Shown one piece after another: positions 36,210 through 45,318 of a stretch of 64,000 bases of DNA. The position numbers and the translations under genes are program-made. The stretch comes from Pirellula sp. (lineage in GTDB: Bacteria; Planctomycetota; Planctomycetia; Pirellulales; Pirellulaceae), in the NCBI GenBank assembly GCA_021300155.1, contig JAJTID010000051.1, positions 62,001 to 126,000 of the forward strand, given 5' to 3'. How positions within the stretch are numbered: the stretch's first letter is position 1; every line of letters starts with the position of its first letter. The notes below the pieces were generated by a model. It was not told the DNA's origin, searched no databases, and was given only the letters and a program-made list of their open reading frames with translations.

Positions 36210-36240
36210 AAAGGCTTCGGAGTACCGATGCCTTTTTTTA
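36210..36240 (+). terminator. Rho-independent terminator after the FCCGNC protein
   Basis: AAAGGCTTCGG (36210-36220) pairs with CCGATGCCTTT (36225-36235) with one mismatch around a 4-nt loop, followed by seven T. Confidence 0.88.
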
Positions 36241-36255
36241 TTACTGGAATGGGAT

Positions 36256-36284
36256 TTGTGGGGGCTGTCTAAAAAAGGTACAAT
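36256..36284 (+). promoter_or_regulatory. Possible promoter of hpf
   Basis: TTGTGG (36256-36261) and TACAAT (36279-36284) are 17 nt apart, 84 nt before the hpf GTG. The -35 matches consensus only in part. Confidence 0.35.
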
Positions 36285-36368
36285 TCGCGAAACGATCGAG
36301 GGGTAAGAAGTGAATCTGCGACCTCGATCGACCCTAATTCCTAGCTGCCCAATCCTTTGGAGCTTCCC

Positions 36369-36701
36369 GTGCAAGTCAATGTGTCCGCTCGTCATGGTCA
36401 TCTTAAACCAGAAGATCAAGCAATCATCGTTGAAAAAGTAGAGAAGGTACGACGCCTTTTTGACCGGATCAACGCGATCGAAGTAACCGTCGATCTAGAA
36501 CACCTTGATAAACCCACGGTTGAAATTAACGTTTCAGCCGAACATGCACCTGATTTTGTCGCATCTGCGCAATCTCCGTCGATCCTAGCTGCTTTGGACT
36601 TGACGATTGGCAAGGTGGAACAGCAAATTCGCAAACACAAAGAGAAGGTCACGGATCACAAAGGTCCGGGACTGAAGCATTCGGGCGGGGAAACCGTTTA
36701 G
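36369..36701 (+). CDS. hpf: Short ribosome hibernation promoting factor (HPF/RaiA)
   Basis: The protein has 110 aa with a GTG start at 36369, chosen because GGAG stands 7 nt upstream and the protein then begins at the canonical beta strand (VQVNVSARHGHL). The fold shows EKVEKVRRLFDRINAIEVTVDLE and VEINVSAEHAPDFVASAQS, ending in a helix with TIGKVEQQIRKHKEK. It binds the 30S decoding centre and silences ribosomes at slow growth. It is a short form lacking the long-HPF dimerisation domain. It precedes ptsN, as in the proteobacterial rpoN region, though rpoN is absent here. Confidence 0.9.
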   Translation: MQVNVSARHGHLKPEDQAIIVEKVEKVRRLFDRINAIEVTVDLEHLDKPTVEINVSAEHAPDFVASAQSPSILAALDLTIGKVEQQIRKHKEKVTDHKGPGLKHSGGETV

Positions 36702-36881
36702 AATTCGTTGTCTTTGCACACGGGTCCAGCGAATAAGTGCTGGCCCTGAATCGACGTCATACATAGTTTACCACGATACACCTCATTCTTCTTCGTCGTC
36801 AGCGCACGGGTGTCCAGGCGCGGAGCAACGATTCGAGGGAACGAGTTAGTCCGTTAGATTGTTTGAAGGATTGTTTAGTCC

Positions 36882-37358
36882 ATGAAGTTTTCTGTATTTA
36901 TATCGCCGAAGGCAATTCGTTCGAAATTGGCAGCTTCCACCAAGGAGGGGGTCATTTCCGAGATGGTTGATGCGCTCGTTGAAGCGGGCGAAGTGAAAGA
37001 GGCGGATCGCGGTGACATAATCAAAGCGATTATGAAACGTGAGGAGCTAGGTAGTACCGGGATTGGTCGTGGGGTTGCGGTGCCTCACACAAAGCATGCA
37101 AGCGTAGAAAAGCTTGTTGGCACGGTAGGAATTAGCGAGTCGGGATTGGACTTTGATTCCCTCGATGGCCAAGACGCATCGTTGTTCTTTCTATTGGTAT
37201 CGCCGCCAGATCGACCAGGAGATCATTTGCGAGCATTAGAAAACATTTCACGTCAGTTGCGAGATGACAGTTTTTGTCGCCTGCTTCGTCAATCCAAGAC
37301 TTCAGATGACATTCTGCAGTTGTTGGATGAAGCAGACAGCAGTCAATTCGGTTCTTAG
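36882..37358 (+). CDS. ptsN: PTS EIIA component, nitrogen/fructose type
   Basis: The protein has 158 aa. The phosphorylated His69 is in GRGVAVPHTKH, with the PTS EIIA-2 fold around it (AIMKREELGSTGIG; FFLLVSPPDRPGDHLRALE). It accepts phosphate from HPr. No EIIB or EIIC domain is attached or nearby, so sugar transport is unlikely and regulation of other proteins is inferred, as for EIIA-Ntr. It lies 180 nt after hpf and 13 nt before ptsH. GAAGGA is upstream of the ATG. Confidence 0.92.
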   Translation: MKFSVFISPKAIRSKLAASTKEGVISEMVDALVEAGEVKEADRGDIIKAIMKREELGSTGIGRGVAVPHTKHASVEKLVGTVGISESGLDFDSLDGQDASLFFLLVSPPDRPGDHLRALENISRQLRDDSFCRLLRQSKTSDDILQLLDEADSSQFGS

Positions 37359-37371
37359 CATTGATTCGCGT

Positions 37372-37659
37372 ATGAGTTCCGCAATTCAGCACAGTTTGGT
37401 TGTCGTCAAGAACGCAGAGGGGCTGCACATGCGCCCCGCGGATAAACTGGTGCGTGCTGCGTCGACATTTCAATGCCAGATTGAATTGGAACGTGCGGGA
37501 CAAGTCGCCGATTGCAGAAGCATTCTCAGTCTTTTGACATTGGGAGCGACAGAAGGAAGCGAGCTTATTCTTCGGGCCCAAGGGCCCGACGCAGAATTGG
37601 CAATTCGTACGATCTGCCATTTGTTCGAGAATCAATTTGAGGAAACGACCGCATCGTAA
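37372..37659 (+). CDS. ptsH: HPr phosphocarrier protein
   Basis: The protein has 95 aa from the ATG at 37372; in-frame sequence upstream overlaps ptsN. The active-site His19 lies in GLHMRPADKLV (canonical GLHARPA) and a serine in the regulatory position in CRSILSLLTLGA (Ser50). It relays phosphate from enzyme I to EIIA. Presence of the serine leaves room for HPr kinase control, but no hprK is in the window. The Ala-to-Met change after His is also seen in regulatory HPr proteins. Gap to ptsI is 129 nt. Confidence 0.92.
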   Translation: MSSAIQHSLVVVKNAEGLHMRPADKLVRAASTFQCQIELERAGQVADCRSILSLLTLGATEGSELILRAQGPDAELAIRTICHLFENQFEETTAS

Positions 37660-37788
37660 AATTTCGTGCAACCGATCCAACCCTCCGCCATCGATGTAGA
37701 TTTTATCTCACCCTTTTTTGCGAGCACGTAGTCCTCACAACGCTTATGGATCAGATTTCGGTATCCCATTCAGATCGAGCGGCGCACA

Positions 37789-39537
37789 ATGCTTGAGTTG
37801 CAAGGGATCGCTGTATCGCCTGGAGTTGCCATCGGTCGAGCATTGGTTTTCGACCGCGAGGGATATCGAATCACTCGATGTTTGGTGAAACCAGAAGAAA
37901 GTGAGATTGAGCTCAATCGTTTGGTCGAGGCGGTTGGGTATGCGAGGGAGAAGCTTGAAAGTACGCAGCTATCGACCAGGGCCTCGTTGGGCGATCACTT
38001 AGGCAGCATTTTTTCGGCTCAACAACAGATACTCGTTGACCCAAATCTCCAGTCGGAGTTGGAGAGTTTGATTCGAAAGAAGTCTTACTCCGCAGAGTAT
38101 GCAGTCAGTGAAGTTTTCACCCGATACGCGGCCATCTTTCGCAAATCGCCGAGTACGTTTTTGGCAGAGCGAGCAAACGATGTTCGCGATGTCGAGCGTT
38201 TGCTTCTCGAGCAATTGACTGGCCAGCCGATGGCTACATTGACTCAATTGCCGCACGAGGCGATTGTCGTCAGTCATGATTTAACACCCGGCGAGACGGC
38301 GGCTTTTGATCGCGAAAAAGTTTTGGGGATCTGTACCGAAGCGGGCGGTCCTGGAGGTCACACTGCGATTGTCGCGAGAGGGATGGAAATCCCTGCCGTC
38401 GTCGGCGTTGGAAACTTTCTCCACAACATCCGCAGCGGTGATGAAGTCATCGTGGACGGGCATCTGGGACGCATCATTGTCTCGCCTGATCCGGAGACCA
38501 AAGATCGTTACTTGCAACGGAGATTGTTTCGGCAGTCTATCGCGACTCAATTAGAAGAGATCCGCGATTTGCCAGCAACGACGAGCGATGGCGTTCGTAT
38601 CGAGTTGATGGCGAATGTCGAGTTCCCACACGAAGCGGCTGCTTGCTTGGCACGCGGAGCGGATGGAGTGGGACTATATCGAACAGAGTTCCTTTACCTT
38701 GGCCATACTTTGGAACCGAGCGAAGAGGAGCACTATGAGGCATACGCGCAAGTCGTGCGCGATATGCAAAATCGCCCCGTGGTGATACGCACCCTCGACC
38801 TGGGTGCAGACAAGATGGGGATGACGCGCCCAGCAGAGCCCGAGAACAATCCGTTCCTCGGCCTGCGAAGCATTCGTTTGAGTTTGCGAAACCCAGCTCT
38901 ATTTCGAATCCAGTTAAGAGCCATTTTAAGAGCTGCTTGCCTGGGTGATGTTCGTGTTATGTTTCCCATGATCACGACACTCGATGAGCTGCGCAATGCT
39001 CGATTTCTGCTTAGGTCGGTTTCCGAAGACCTTCTAACAGAAAGTAAGTTTATTCCGTGTGCCGTTCAAGTCGGGATGATGGTCGAAGTCCCAGCGGCAG
39101 TTTTGATGCTTGACCGATTTATCGAAGAGATTGATTTCGTCAGCATCGGAACCAATGACTTGACCCAGTATACGCTTGCGGTAGACAGAAGCAACGATTC
39201 CGTTGTGGACCTATACCAAGCGTGCGATCCTGCTGTTCTCCGACTTATCGAAAAGACCCAGCAGGTGGCTTCCAAGCACAATAAGTCGACCAGCGTTTGC
39301 GGCGAAATGAGCAATAACCCTGCTTATGCGTTGCTGTTGGTCGGAATGGGAATTCGTACGCTGAGCATTGCTCCGGCTGCGATTCCGATTCTTAAGAAAG
39401 CGATCCGTTCCGTTACGATCGGTCAATGCGAGGCAATGGCTTGGCGAGCCTTGCGACTCGATACCGCGCGTGAAGTCGATGCGTTCTTAATGAATCAATT
39501 AGCCGGGCTCGTGCCCGAAATCGTACTGCAAGCATGA
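37789..39537 (+). CDS. ptsI: PEP-protein phosphotransferase (PTS enzyme I)
   Basis: The protein has 582 aa, a full-length enzyme I. It starts phosphate transfer from PEP to HPr. The N-terminal domain begins LQGIAVSPGVAIGRALV; the phospho-His191 is in AGGPGGHTAIVARGMEIP, where the usual Thr-Ser before His is Gly-Gly. The C-terminal PEP-binding barrel is intact: GVGLYRTEFLYL, PVVIRTLDLGADK, NPFLGLRSIRLSL, FVSIGTNDLTQYTLAVDR and SVCGEMSNNP with the catalytic Cys. It closes the hpf-ptsN-ptsH-ptsI group. Confidence 0.95.
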   Translation: MLELQGIAVSPGVAIGRALVFDREGYRITRCLVKPEESEIELNRLVEAVGYAREKLESTQLSTRASLGDHLGSIFSAQQQILVDPNLQSELESLIRKKSYSAEYAVSEVFTRYAAIFRKSPSTFLAERANDVRDVERLLLEQLTGQPMATLTQLPHEAIVVSHDLTPGETAAFDREKVLGICTEAGGPGGHTAIVARGMEIPAVVGVGNFLHNIRSGDEVIVDGHLGRIIVSPDPETKDRYLQRRLFRQSIATQLEEIRDLPATTSDGVRIELMANVEFPHEAAACLARGADGVGLYRTEFLYLGHTLEPSEEEHYEAYAQVVRDMQNRPVVIRTLDLGADKMGMTRPAEPENNPFLGLRSIRLSLRNPALFRIQLRAILRAACLGDVRVMFPMITTLDELRNARFLLRSVSEDLLTESKFIPCAVQVGMMVEVPAAVLMLDRFIEEIDFVSIGTNDLTQYTLAVDRSNDSVVDLYQACDPAVLRLIEKTQQVASKHNKSTSVCGEMSNNPAYALLLVGMGIRTLSIAPAAIPILKKAIRSVTIGQCEAMAWRALRLDTAREVDAFLMNQLAGLVPEIVLQA

Positions 39538-39712
39538 AGTGGAATCGAAGAACGATCGTGAGCTGTTCACGTTCGTCGTTCTGATCTGCAAGCAGTCGAT
39601 CCACCCAAAAAACGAATAACATAAATCAAAGCCTCCAGCGAGAATCGCCAACATGAGAAGCAATGCACGCTAGCTTCTCGCTCGTTCAGGAGCTCGAAAG
39701 GATGAAGCAAAA

Positions 39713-41368
39713 ATGAAAAAGGAAATGCTGATCAACGTCTCCCAAGCCGAGGAGTGCCGGATTGCCTTGCTAGAAGACGGAGTTCTCGAGGAACTGTATA
39801 CTGAACGTACGAGTCAGAACAATTGGGTAGGAAATATTTACAAGGGCAGGATCGTCAACATCGAACCGAGTATCCAAGCGGCATTCGTCGATTTTGGAGT
39901 CGGGCGAAATGGTTTCTTGCACATCAGCGATATCGAACCGCAGTACTTTCGACAAGCCGGATACAACCCGGATGAGATCATGGATGGTCATTATCCTGGC
40001 GTCGATGATGACGATGACGAAAAAGAAGATAGCGAACCATCAGACAAACGAGGTGGTGGTCGCGACGGTCGACAAAAAGGAGGAAAGCTCCGAAGCGGTC
40101 GTCCTCGTTTCAAGCCACCCATTCAAGAGATCTTCCGACGAGGTGACGAAGTCCTCGTGCAAGTGATCAAGGAAGGGATCGGAACCAAAGGTCCGACATT
40201 GTCGACGTACATCAGTATTCCTGGTCGATATCTCGTATTGATGCCAGCCCTGGGGCGAGTCGGTGTTAGCCGCAAAATCGAGGACGAAGACGAACGACGT
40301 AAACTGCGGAGCATGATGCTTGAACTCCAGTTGCCAAAGGGAGTTGGGTTCATTGTTCGAACTGCAGGCCAAGAGCGAACCCGCAAAGAGCTTTCGCGCG
40401 ACGTTGCTTATCTTCTGCGACTTTGGAAAGTTATCGTTAAAAAGATCAAGACGACTGCTGCGCCATGCGATGTCTACGAGGAAAGTGACATCATGATTCG
40501 TACCATTCGAGACACCTTTACGGACGACATCGATTCGATTTGGGTGGACGAAGAGGGTGCTTACAAACGCGCACAAGAGTTTCTCGATTTGACGATGCCA
40601 CGTTTCGCAGACCGGCTTCAAAAGTATGATCGCAAAGAGCCTCTCTTCCATCATTATCGTCTCGAACAAGAGATCGCAAGAATTCACCAGCGCGTCGTCC
40701 CGCTCAAGGGTGGAGGCTCTATCGTGATCGATCAAACCGAAGCTTTGGTTGCGATCGATGTGAACAGTGGTAATTTTCGCGGCGGAGATGAGAATGCGGA
40801 AGAGAATGCTTTCCATTTGAACTGTGCCGCTGCAAAGGAAATCGCGAGACAACTGCGACTGCGAGACCTTGGTGGAGTCGTAGTTAACGACTTTATCGAC
40901 ATGCGAAAAGAAGGGCATCGTAGAAAAGTCGAGAAGACATTGCGAGATGCGATGCGTCGCGATCGAGCTCGGACCAAGATCCTTCGAACGAGTCCATTCG
41001 GGTTAATCGAAATGACGAGGCAGCGTATTCGTCCTAGCTTCAAACGAAGTGTGTACGAAGACTGCCCATGTTGCCGCGGTCGGAGTTTAGTGAAAACGGC
41101 GGAGAGTATGTCGATTGAAGTGACTCGATTGATCATGATGGCGTGCCAAATGCCGAATGCTTCTCGAGTCGTTGTGAAAGTCAATGAAAACGTTGCAGCT
41201 TATTTGAATAATCGAAAGAGACGCGACCTGATCGAATTGGAAGAAGCGACAAAAGTGAGCGTGTTGATCCTCGGTGGGGAATCGTTCTTTCCAGAGCATC
41301 TCGACATAGAGTGTCGTGACAAAGATGGAAACTTGATTTCACTTCCATTCATGAATGAACGATCCTAG
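39713..41368 (+). CDS. Rne/Rng family endoribonuclease
   Basis: The protein has 551 aa and processes or degrades RNA. The N-terminal S1 domain ([24 protein letters not shown]) is interrupted at about residues 80-136 by an acidic stretch (98-108) then a Gly/Arg/Lys-rich stretch. The catalytic core has [11 protein letters not shown] and NDFIDM with the metal-binding aspartates, and the zinc-link CPCC motif (residues near 455). No long C-terminal scaffold domain of RNase E is present, so it is closer in size to RNase G. Its stop lies 14 nt inside kdsA, indicating translational coupling. Confidence 0.93.
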   Translation: MKKEMLINVSQAEECRIALLEDGVLEELYTERTSQNNWVGNIYKGRIVNIEPSIQAAFVDFGVGRNGFLHISDIEPQYFRQAGYNPDEIMDGHYPGVDDDDDEKEDSEPSDKRGGGRDGRQKGGKLRSGRPRFKPPIQEIFRRGDEVLVQVIKEGIGTKGPTLSTYISIPGRYLVLMPALGRVGVSRKIEDEDERRKLRSMMLELQLPKGVGFIVRTAGQERTRKELSRDVAYLLRLWKVIVKKIKTTAAPCDVYEESDIMIRTIRDTFTDDIDSIWVDEEGAYKRAQEFLDLTMPRFADRLQKYDRKEPLFHHYRLEQEIARIHQRVVPLKGGGSIVIDQTEALVAIDVNSGNFRGGDENAEENAFHLNCAAAKEIARQLRLRDLGGVVVNDFIDMRKEGHRRKVEKTLRDAMRRDRARTKILRTSPFGLIEMTRQRIRPSFKRSVYEDCPCCRGRSLVKTAESMSIEVTRLIMMACQMPNASRVVVKVNENVAAYLNNRKRRDLIELEEATKVSVLILGGESFFPEHLDIECRDKDGNLISLPFMNERS

Positions 41369-42197
41369 TGCGATGACACCGGTTGCCATTGGACCGCATA
41401 CGATTCCATCCGACCGCATGCTTCTCATCGCCGGCCCATGCGTGATTCAATCCCCGGAGCTTTGCTTGGAGATAGCAGAGTCTGTGGCCAATTCATGTGA
41501 ACGTCTTGGCATTCGGTTCGTCTTCAAAGCTTCCTTTGACAAGGCCAATCGCACTTCGTCGGGGAGCTTTCGCGGCCCAGGAATCGACGAGGGGTTGGCC
41601 GTATTGGCGAAGGTGAAAGCAACAATCGGTTGCCCGGTGACTACGGACGTGCATTTGCCTGAACAGGCGATTCCGGTCAGCCAAGTTTGCGATCTGTTGC
41701 AGATACCCGCATTTCTAGCGAGGCAAACCGATTTGATCGTTGCGTGTGCTGAGACGGGCAAACCGCTAAACGTCAAGAAGGGGCAGTTTATGGCACCTTC
41801 GGACATGAAGTATGTGGTCGACAAAGTGAGAGCGAGCGGCAATGGCGGGATTTGCCTTTGCGAACGCGGGACTTTTTTTGGCTATGGTCGCCTGGTGAAC
41901 GACATGACGGGTCTCCCGCAAATGCGTCAGTTAGGGGTGCCCGTTATTTTTGATGCGACGCATTCGGTACAGCATCCGGGCGGGCTGGGAGGGGCGACGG
42001 GGGGCAATCGAGCCATGGTAGAGCCATTGGCCAGAGCAGCAGCGGCCGTGGGTGTTGACGGATTGTTCTTCGAAACGCATCCTAATCCGGAAAACAGCCC
42101 AAGCGACGGGCCGAATATGGTTCCTTTGCATCAATTCGATGCGGTATTGGATCGGGTTCATACCGTCTGGCGAACCGTGCGGGCTTGGACCGCGTAG
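41355..42197 (+). CDS. kdsA: 3-deoxy-8-phosphooctulonate synthase
   Basis: The protein has 280 aa. It condenses PEP with arabinose 5-phosphate to KDO 8-phosphate for lipopolysaccharide. Motifs are [50 protein letters not shown] and FDATHSVQ. Cys29 in AGPCVIQS marks the metal-dependent class (Aquifex type), since metal-independent enzymes have Asn there. An in-frame ATG at 41373 is a possible shorter start. It overlaps the RNase gene by 14 nt. The gene implies an LPS-bearing outer membrane. Confidence 0.95.
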   Translation: MNDPSAMTPVAIGPHTIPSDRMLLIAGPCVIQSPELCLEIAESVANSCERLGIRFVFKASFDKANRTSSGSFRGPGIDEGLAVLAKVKATIGCPVTTDVHLPEQAIPVSQVCDLLQIPAFLARQTDLIVACAETGKPLNVKKGQFMAPSDMKYVVDKVRASGNGGICLCERGTFFGYGRLVNDMTGLPQMRQLGVPVIFDATHSVQHPGGLGGATGGNRAMVEPLARAAAAVGVDGLFFETHPNPENSPSDGPNMVPLHQFDAVLDRVHTVWRTVRAWTA

Positions 42198-42237
42198 CCT
42201 CCATAGACCGGATTTCTTTAACCAGCATAGTGTTCGA

Positions 42238-43992
42238 ATGAGCCCACAATTTTCCATGCAAACCATCAAAAGCATCGGGCTTCTACTTTGTGGTATCGTG
42301 TTTGCCGTGGGGTGTTCGAACAAAGCGCAGGAAGACATCTCGAGAATCACGGCGAGGCAAACCATCGTCAGAGAACGAAGGGACGCGGTACGAGAAGCGT
42401 TCCGTTATTTGCCGCAGCTCATCCGCCTGGATCGAACGACTGCCCTCAAGGAGATTCGATACCAGCTCATGACGTGGTCGAGCAGTGTCAAGCCATCCGA
42501 GAACTGGAAATCCCCTGCGGTGCTTGAGTCGGTCACTCCCTCGCTGAGGGCCACAGATTTTTCGAAGCGAATGAAGTCGTTAGATTTTGGCGAATCGGAA
42601 TGCGAGTATTTACTACAATGTCAGATGCTTTCCGAAGTGGCAAAATGGGTGCTCGAGTTACCTTACCGAGACACGCTATTCCGGGAGTGGATGGAGCAAA
42701 AGAAGAGAGACCTGTCGGCAGATGAATCGCTTCGCCTAGAAAGTACTTTGAAGTTATTTGATTGGTCCATCATGAATGTAGGCTTGGTCGGTAATCCGAA
42801 AGAAGTCGAGGGACTATCGACCAATCCAGACCTTCCTCTTTCGGATAATGGCGGCATTTATCGACAACTGCCTTGGCAGACCATGATGTTTGCGCAGGGA
42901 GATCGTTGGCAACGCTCTCGGTTGTTCACTCAGTTGCTCTTCACGCAGGGGATCGATTCTATTGTGCTAGCGCTCCCGAGCCAAACAGGTGCTGTGGAGA
43001 ACGCATCGATTCGTCCGTGGTGTGTCGCGGTTCCTATCGGCGAAGAGCTCTATCTGTTCGAGCCGACCTGGGGATTCCCAATTCCGAGCCAGAAGGACGG
43101 TGGTATTGCAACATTGCGTGAAGCGAAAGCGGACCCGAGTGTTTTGCGGCGAGCCAAATTGCCTGGTCAGTTTGAGTACCCTGTCGAGCACAAGGACTTA
43201 GACACGCTCGTTGCATTGATAGATTGTGATCCGTTCGCCGTCGGATTGGCCATGCACACGCTTCAAGAAGCGCTGACTGGAGGCAATAGAATACGGATTA
43301 CGATGGACGCAGATCAGTTTGAAGGGCGACTGCTGAAGATCGATGAAAAACTGTCCGTTCGGTTATGGAATGTGCCTTGGTTATGTTATCTATACAACGA
43401 GTCGATTCGCGATCGATTGACAGAGCAGTCTCCCTTTTCCATGCAGTACATGGAGCAATTCGGTAGCTACATTATGGAGACTCCTTTGAGCCGTGCGCGG
43501 TCATTGCACTTCAAAGGGAAATTTCAAAGTAGTATCGAGGAGGCCGGGGCTTTAAGTTCCTATATGACGGTTCGTGTCGATGAACAAACATTGAAAGAGT
43601 TAGTCGACGATAAAGACCTTCAAAAGGAGTTCGGTATCGTACGCGGTTCGTTCGAAACGAAGGAGACGTTTGACGTCAGACTGCAGCTTGCACAAAGGTA
43701 TTTTCGACGATCCAAATTTGACGTCAATATGTTTCTGGCTTTGTGCAATATTGATATCAATAAACCAGAGACAGCGATTGATTGGCTTCAGAAACGGATA
43801 TTAGGATCGAGCGGTTCGGAGAAATGGCATAGCCATTCACACTATTTGCTCGGGAGGATGTACGAACAAACAGGACAATGGCAAAAAGCGGCCGAAGAGT
43901 ACAAATTTGAAGAAACAGCGCAGGCAGCCGGGAATCGCATTCGCCTCCGCAAGCTGAGGCAATTGCATCCGGATGAGTTGGGAACGCTTTGA
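42238..43992 (+). CDS. Lipoprotein with transglutaminase-like region and C-terminal TPR-like repeat
   Basis: The protein has 584 aa from the ATG at 42238; the next ATG (42256) gives a tighter signal peptide. The signal sequence IKSIGLLLCGIVFAVGC ends in a lipobox cysteine. A middle stretch (about residues 210-300: GDRWQRSRLFTQLLFTQGIDS ... CVAVPIGEELYLFEPTWGFP) resembles a transglutaminase-like fold, though the catalytic Cys-His-Asp are not clear. Near the C-terminus HYLLGRMYEQTGQWQKAAEEY looks like one TPR unit. Function unknown; it begins 41 nt after kdsA. Confidence 0.75.
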   Translation: MSPQFSMQTIKSIGLLLCGIVFAVGCSNKAQEDISRITARQTIVRERRDAVREAFRYLPQLIRLDRTTALKEIRYQLMTWSSSVKPSENWKSPAVLESVTPSLRATDFSKRMKSLDFGESECEYLLQCQMLSEVAKWVLELPYRDTLFREWMEQKKRDLSADESLRLESTLKLFDWSIMNVGLVGNPKEVEGLSTNPDLPLSDNGGIYRQLPWQTMMFAQGDRWQRSRLFTQLLFTQGIDSIVLALPSQTGAVENASIRPWCVAVPIGEELYLFEPTWGFPIPSQKDGGIATLREAKADPSVLRRAKLPGQFEYPVEHKDLDTLVALIDCDPFAVGLAMHTLQEALTGGNRIRITMDADQFEGRLLKIDEKLSVRLWNVPWLCYLYNESIRDRLTEQSPFSMQYMEQFGSYIMETPLSRARSLHFKGKFQSSIEEAGALSSYMTVRVDEQTLKELVDDKDLQKEFGIVRGSFETKETFDVRLQLAQRYFRRSKFDVNMFLALCNIDINKPETAIDWLQKRILGSSGSEKWHSHSHYLLGRMYEQTGQWQKAAEEYKFEETAQAAGNRIRLRKLRQLHPDELGTL

Positions 43993-44120
43993 TCGCCAGC
44001 TATCGACTCGAGGCACTTGCAAGCTGGAACGCCTCACGAAATGTGGAATAGTCGGAATCCGTGGAGTTTGGTTCGCTGTCGAACCCCCTCTGGCGTTTCG
44101 AATCTTGCAATTTTAGCTAT

Positions 44121-44141
44121 AACATTTGTTTTCCAAATGTT
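44121..44141. repeat. 8-bp inverted repeat upstream of the Gfo/Idh/MocA gene
   Basis: AACATTTG (44121-44128) pairs with CAAATGTT (44134-44141) around TTTTC. It is 48 nt before the oxidoreductase ATG and could be an operator; no T-run follows. Confidence 0.55.
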
Positions 44142-44188
44142 CTGGCATTGCACACAACCACGATTCATCAGTCAGAGGACCTCCCCCC

Positions 44189-45307
44189 ATGTCGGAAAAA
44201 AAATTTCGAGTCGCGATGATTGGGCTCGGTTTTGGTGCTGAGTTTATTCCCATTTACCAGCGTCATCCGAACGCCGAAGTTGTTGCGATTTGTCGCCGGA
44301 ACGAAACCGAGTTAAATGCAACAGGCGATCGGTTTGGAATTACGAAGCGATATCGCGACTTTGAAAAAGTGCTTGCTGATCCTGAGGTCGACTTTGTCCA
44401 CATCAACTCACCAATTCCCGACCACGCGTGGATGAGCGTCCAAGCGTTGCGAGCTGGAAAGCATGTTATGTGCACGGTACCGATGGCAACGACGATCGAG
44501 GAATGCGATCAAGTATGCCAGGCGGTAGCTGATACGGGCCGCAAATACATGATGGCTGAAACGGTTGTATATAGCCGCGAGTTTTTGTTCATCAAGGAAA
44601 TGTATGAGCGAGGCGAACTCGGAGACATTCAGTACATGGCAGCGAGCCACCCTCAAGACATGGATGGATGGCCGGAGTATTGGGAACGCATGATCCCAAT
44701 GCATTATGCGACTCACGTTGTTTCTCCCGTATTGGGACTGGTAAAGGGTCTTGCTGAGTATGTCTCTTGCTTCGGGTCTGGCAGGATACGCGAGGATCTG
44801 GCGAAGAAATCTGGCAACCGATTCGCAGTCGAATCATGTCATATCAAGATCCAGAATAGCGACGTAGCTGCCCATATCTGGCGATTCCTCTTCGATACGG
44901 CACGTCAGTATCGTGAAAGCTTTGATGTTTACGGTACTAAAAAGAGTTTCGAATGGGCACTGGTCGAAGGTGAGCCTCACGTGATGCATACCGCCAAGGT
45001 TCCTGAGCATGAGATTCCCTACTTAGTTGAGGTGCCTGATTACGCTCATTTGCTCCCTGAGCCCATTCGCATGTTCACAAAGTCAATTCAAGACGCGGAA
45101 CATTTATCGTTTATTCAAGGTGGCGGGCACGGTGGATCACATCCTCATTTGGTTCACGAGTTTGTGAGCGCGTTGGTCGAAGATCGCGATCCATGGCCAA
45201 ACGCGATCACCAGTGCGAACTGGACATGCGTTGGAATCTGTGCTCATCAAAGTGCAGAACAGGGCGGAAAAATCGTTCAACTACCTGAGTTTACACTTCG
45301 AAGTTAG
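44189..45307 (+). CDS. Gfo/Idh/MocA family oxidoreductase
   Basis: The protein has 372 aa from the ATG at 44189 (AGAGGAC upstream). The N-terminal Rossmann fold starts RVAMIGLGFGAEFIPIY, with the Idh-type strand HVMCTVPMATTIEECDQ, where EKP of classical members is changed to TVP. The C-terminal domain has HPHLVHEFVSALVEDRDPWP. NAD(P)-dependent oxidation or reduction of a sugar or inositol is the family role; substrate unknown. No signal peptide. The start of the M16 pair lies 11 nt downstream. Confidence 0.9.
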   Translation: MSEKKFRVAMIGLGFGAEFIPIYQRHPNAEVVAICRRNETELNATGDRFGITKRYRDFEKVLADPEVDFVHINSPIPDHAWMSVQALRAGKHVMCTVPMATTIEECDQVCQAVADTGRKYMMAETVVYSREFLFIKEMYERGELGDIQYMAASHPQDMDGWPEYWERMIPMHYATHVVSPVLGLVKGLAEYVSCFGSGRIREDLAKKSGNRFAVESCHIKIQNSDVAAHIWRFLFDTARQYRESFDVYGTKKSFEWALVEGEPHVMHTAKVPEHEIPYLVEVPDYAHLLPEPIRMFTKSIQDAEHLSFIQGGGHGGSHPHLVHEFVSALVEDRDPWPNAITSANWTCVGICAHQSAEQGGKIVQLPEFTLRS

Positions 45308-45318
45308 GTTTGCAGCGC

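Noticed and set aside
39550-39590. Hairpin-like GAACGATCGTGA/TCACGTTCGTCGTTC after ptsI
   Set aside because: Stem is interrupted and no T-run follows; too weak to call a terminator.
40040-40918. A 292-codon minus-strand frame opposite the RNase E/G gene
   Set aside because: The plus strand encodes a clear RNase E/G with all motifs; the antisense frame has no family, start site or sensible composition.
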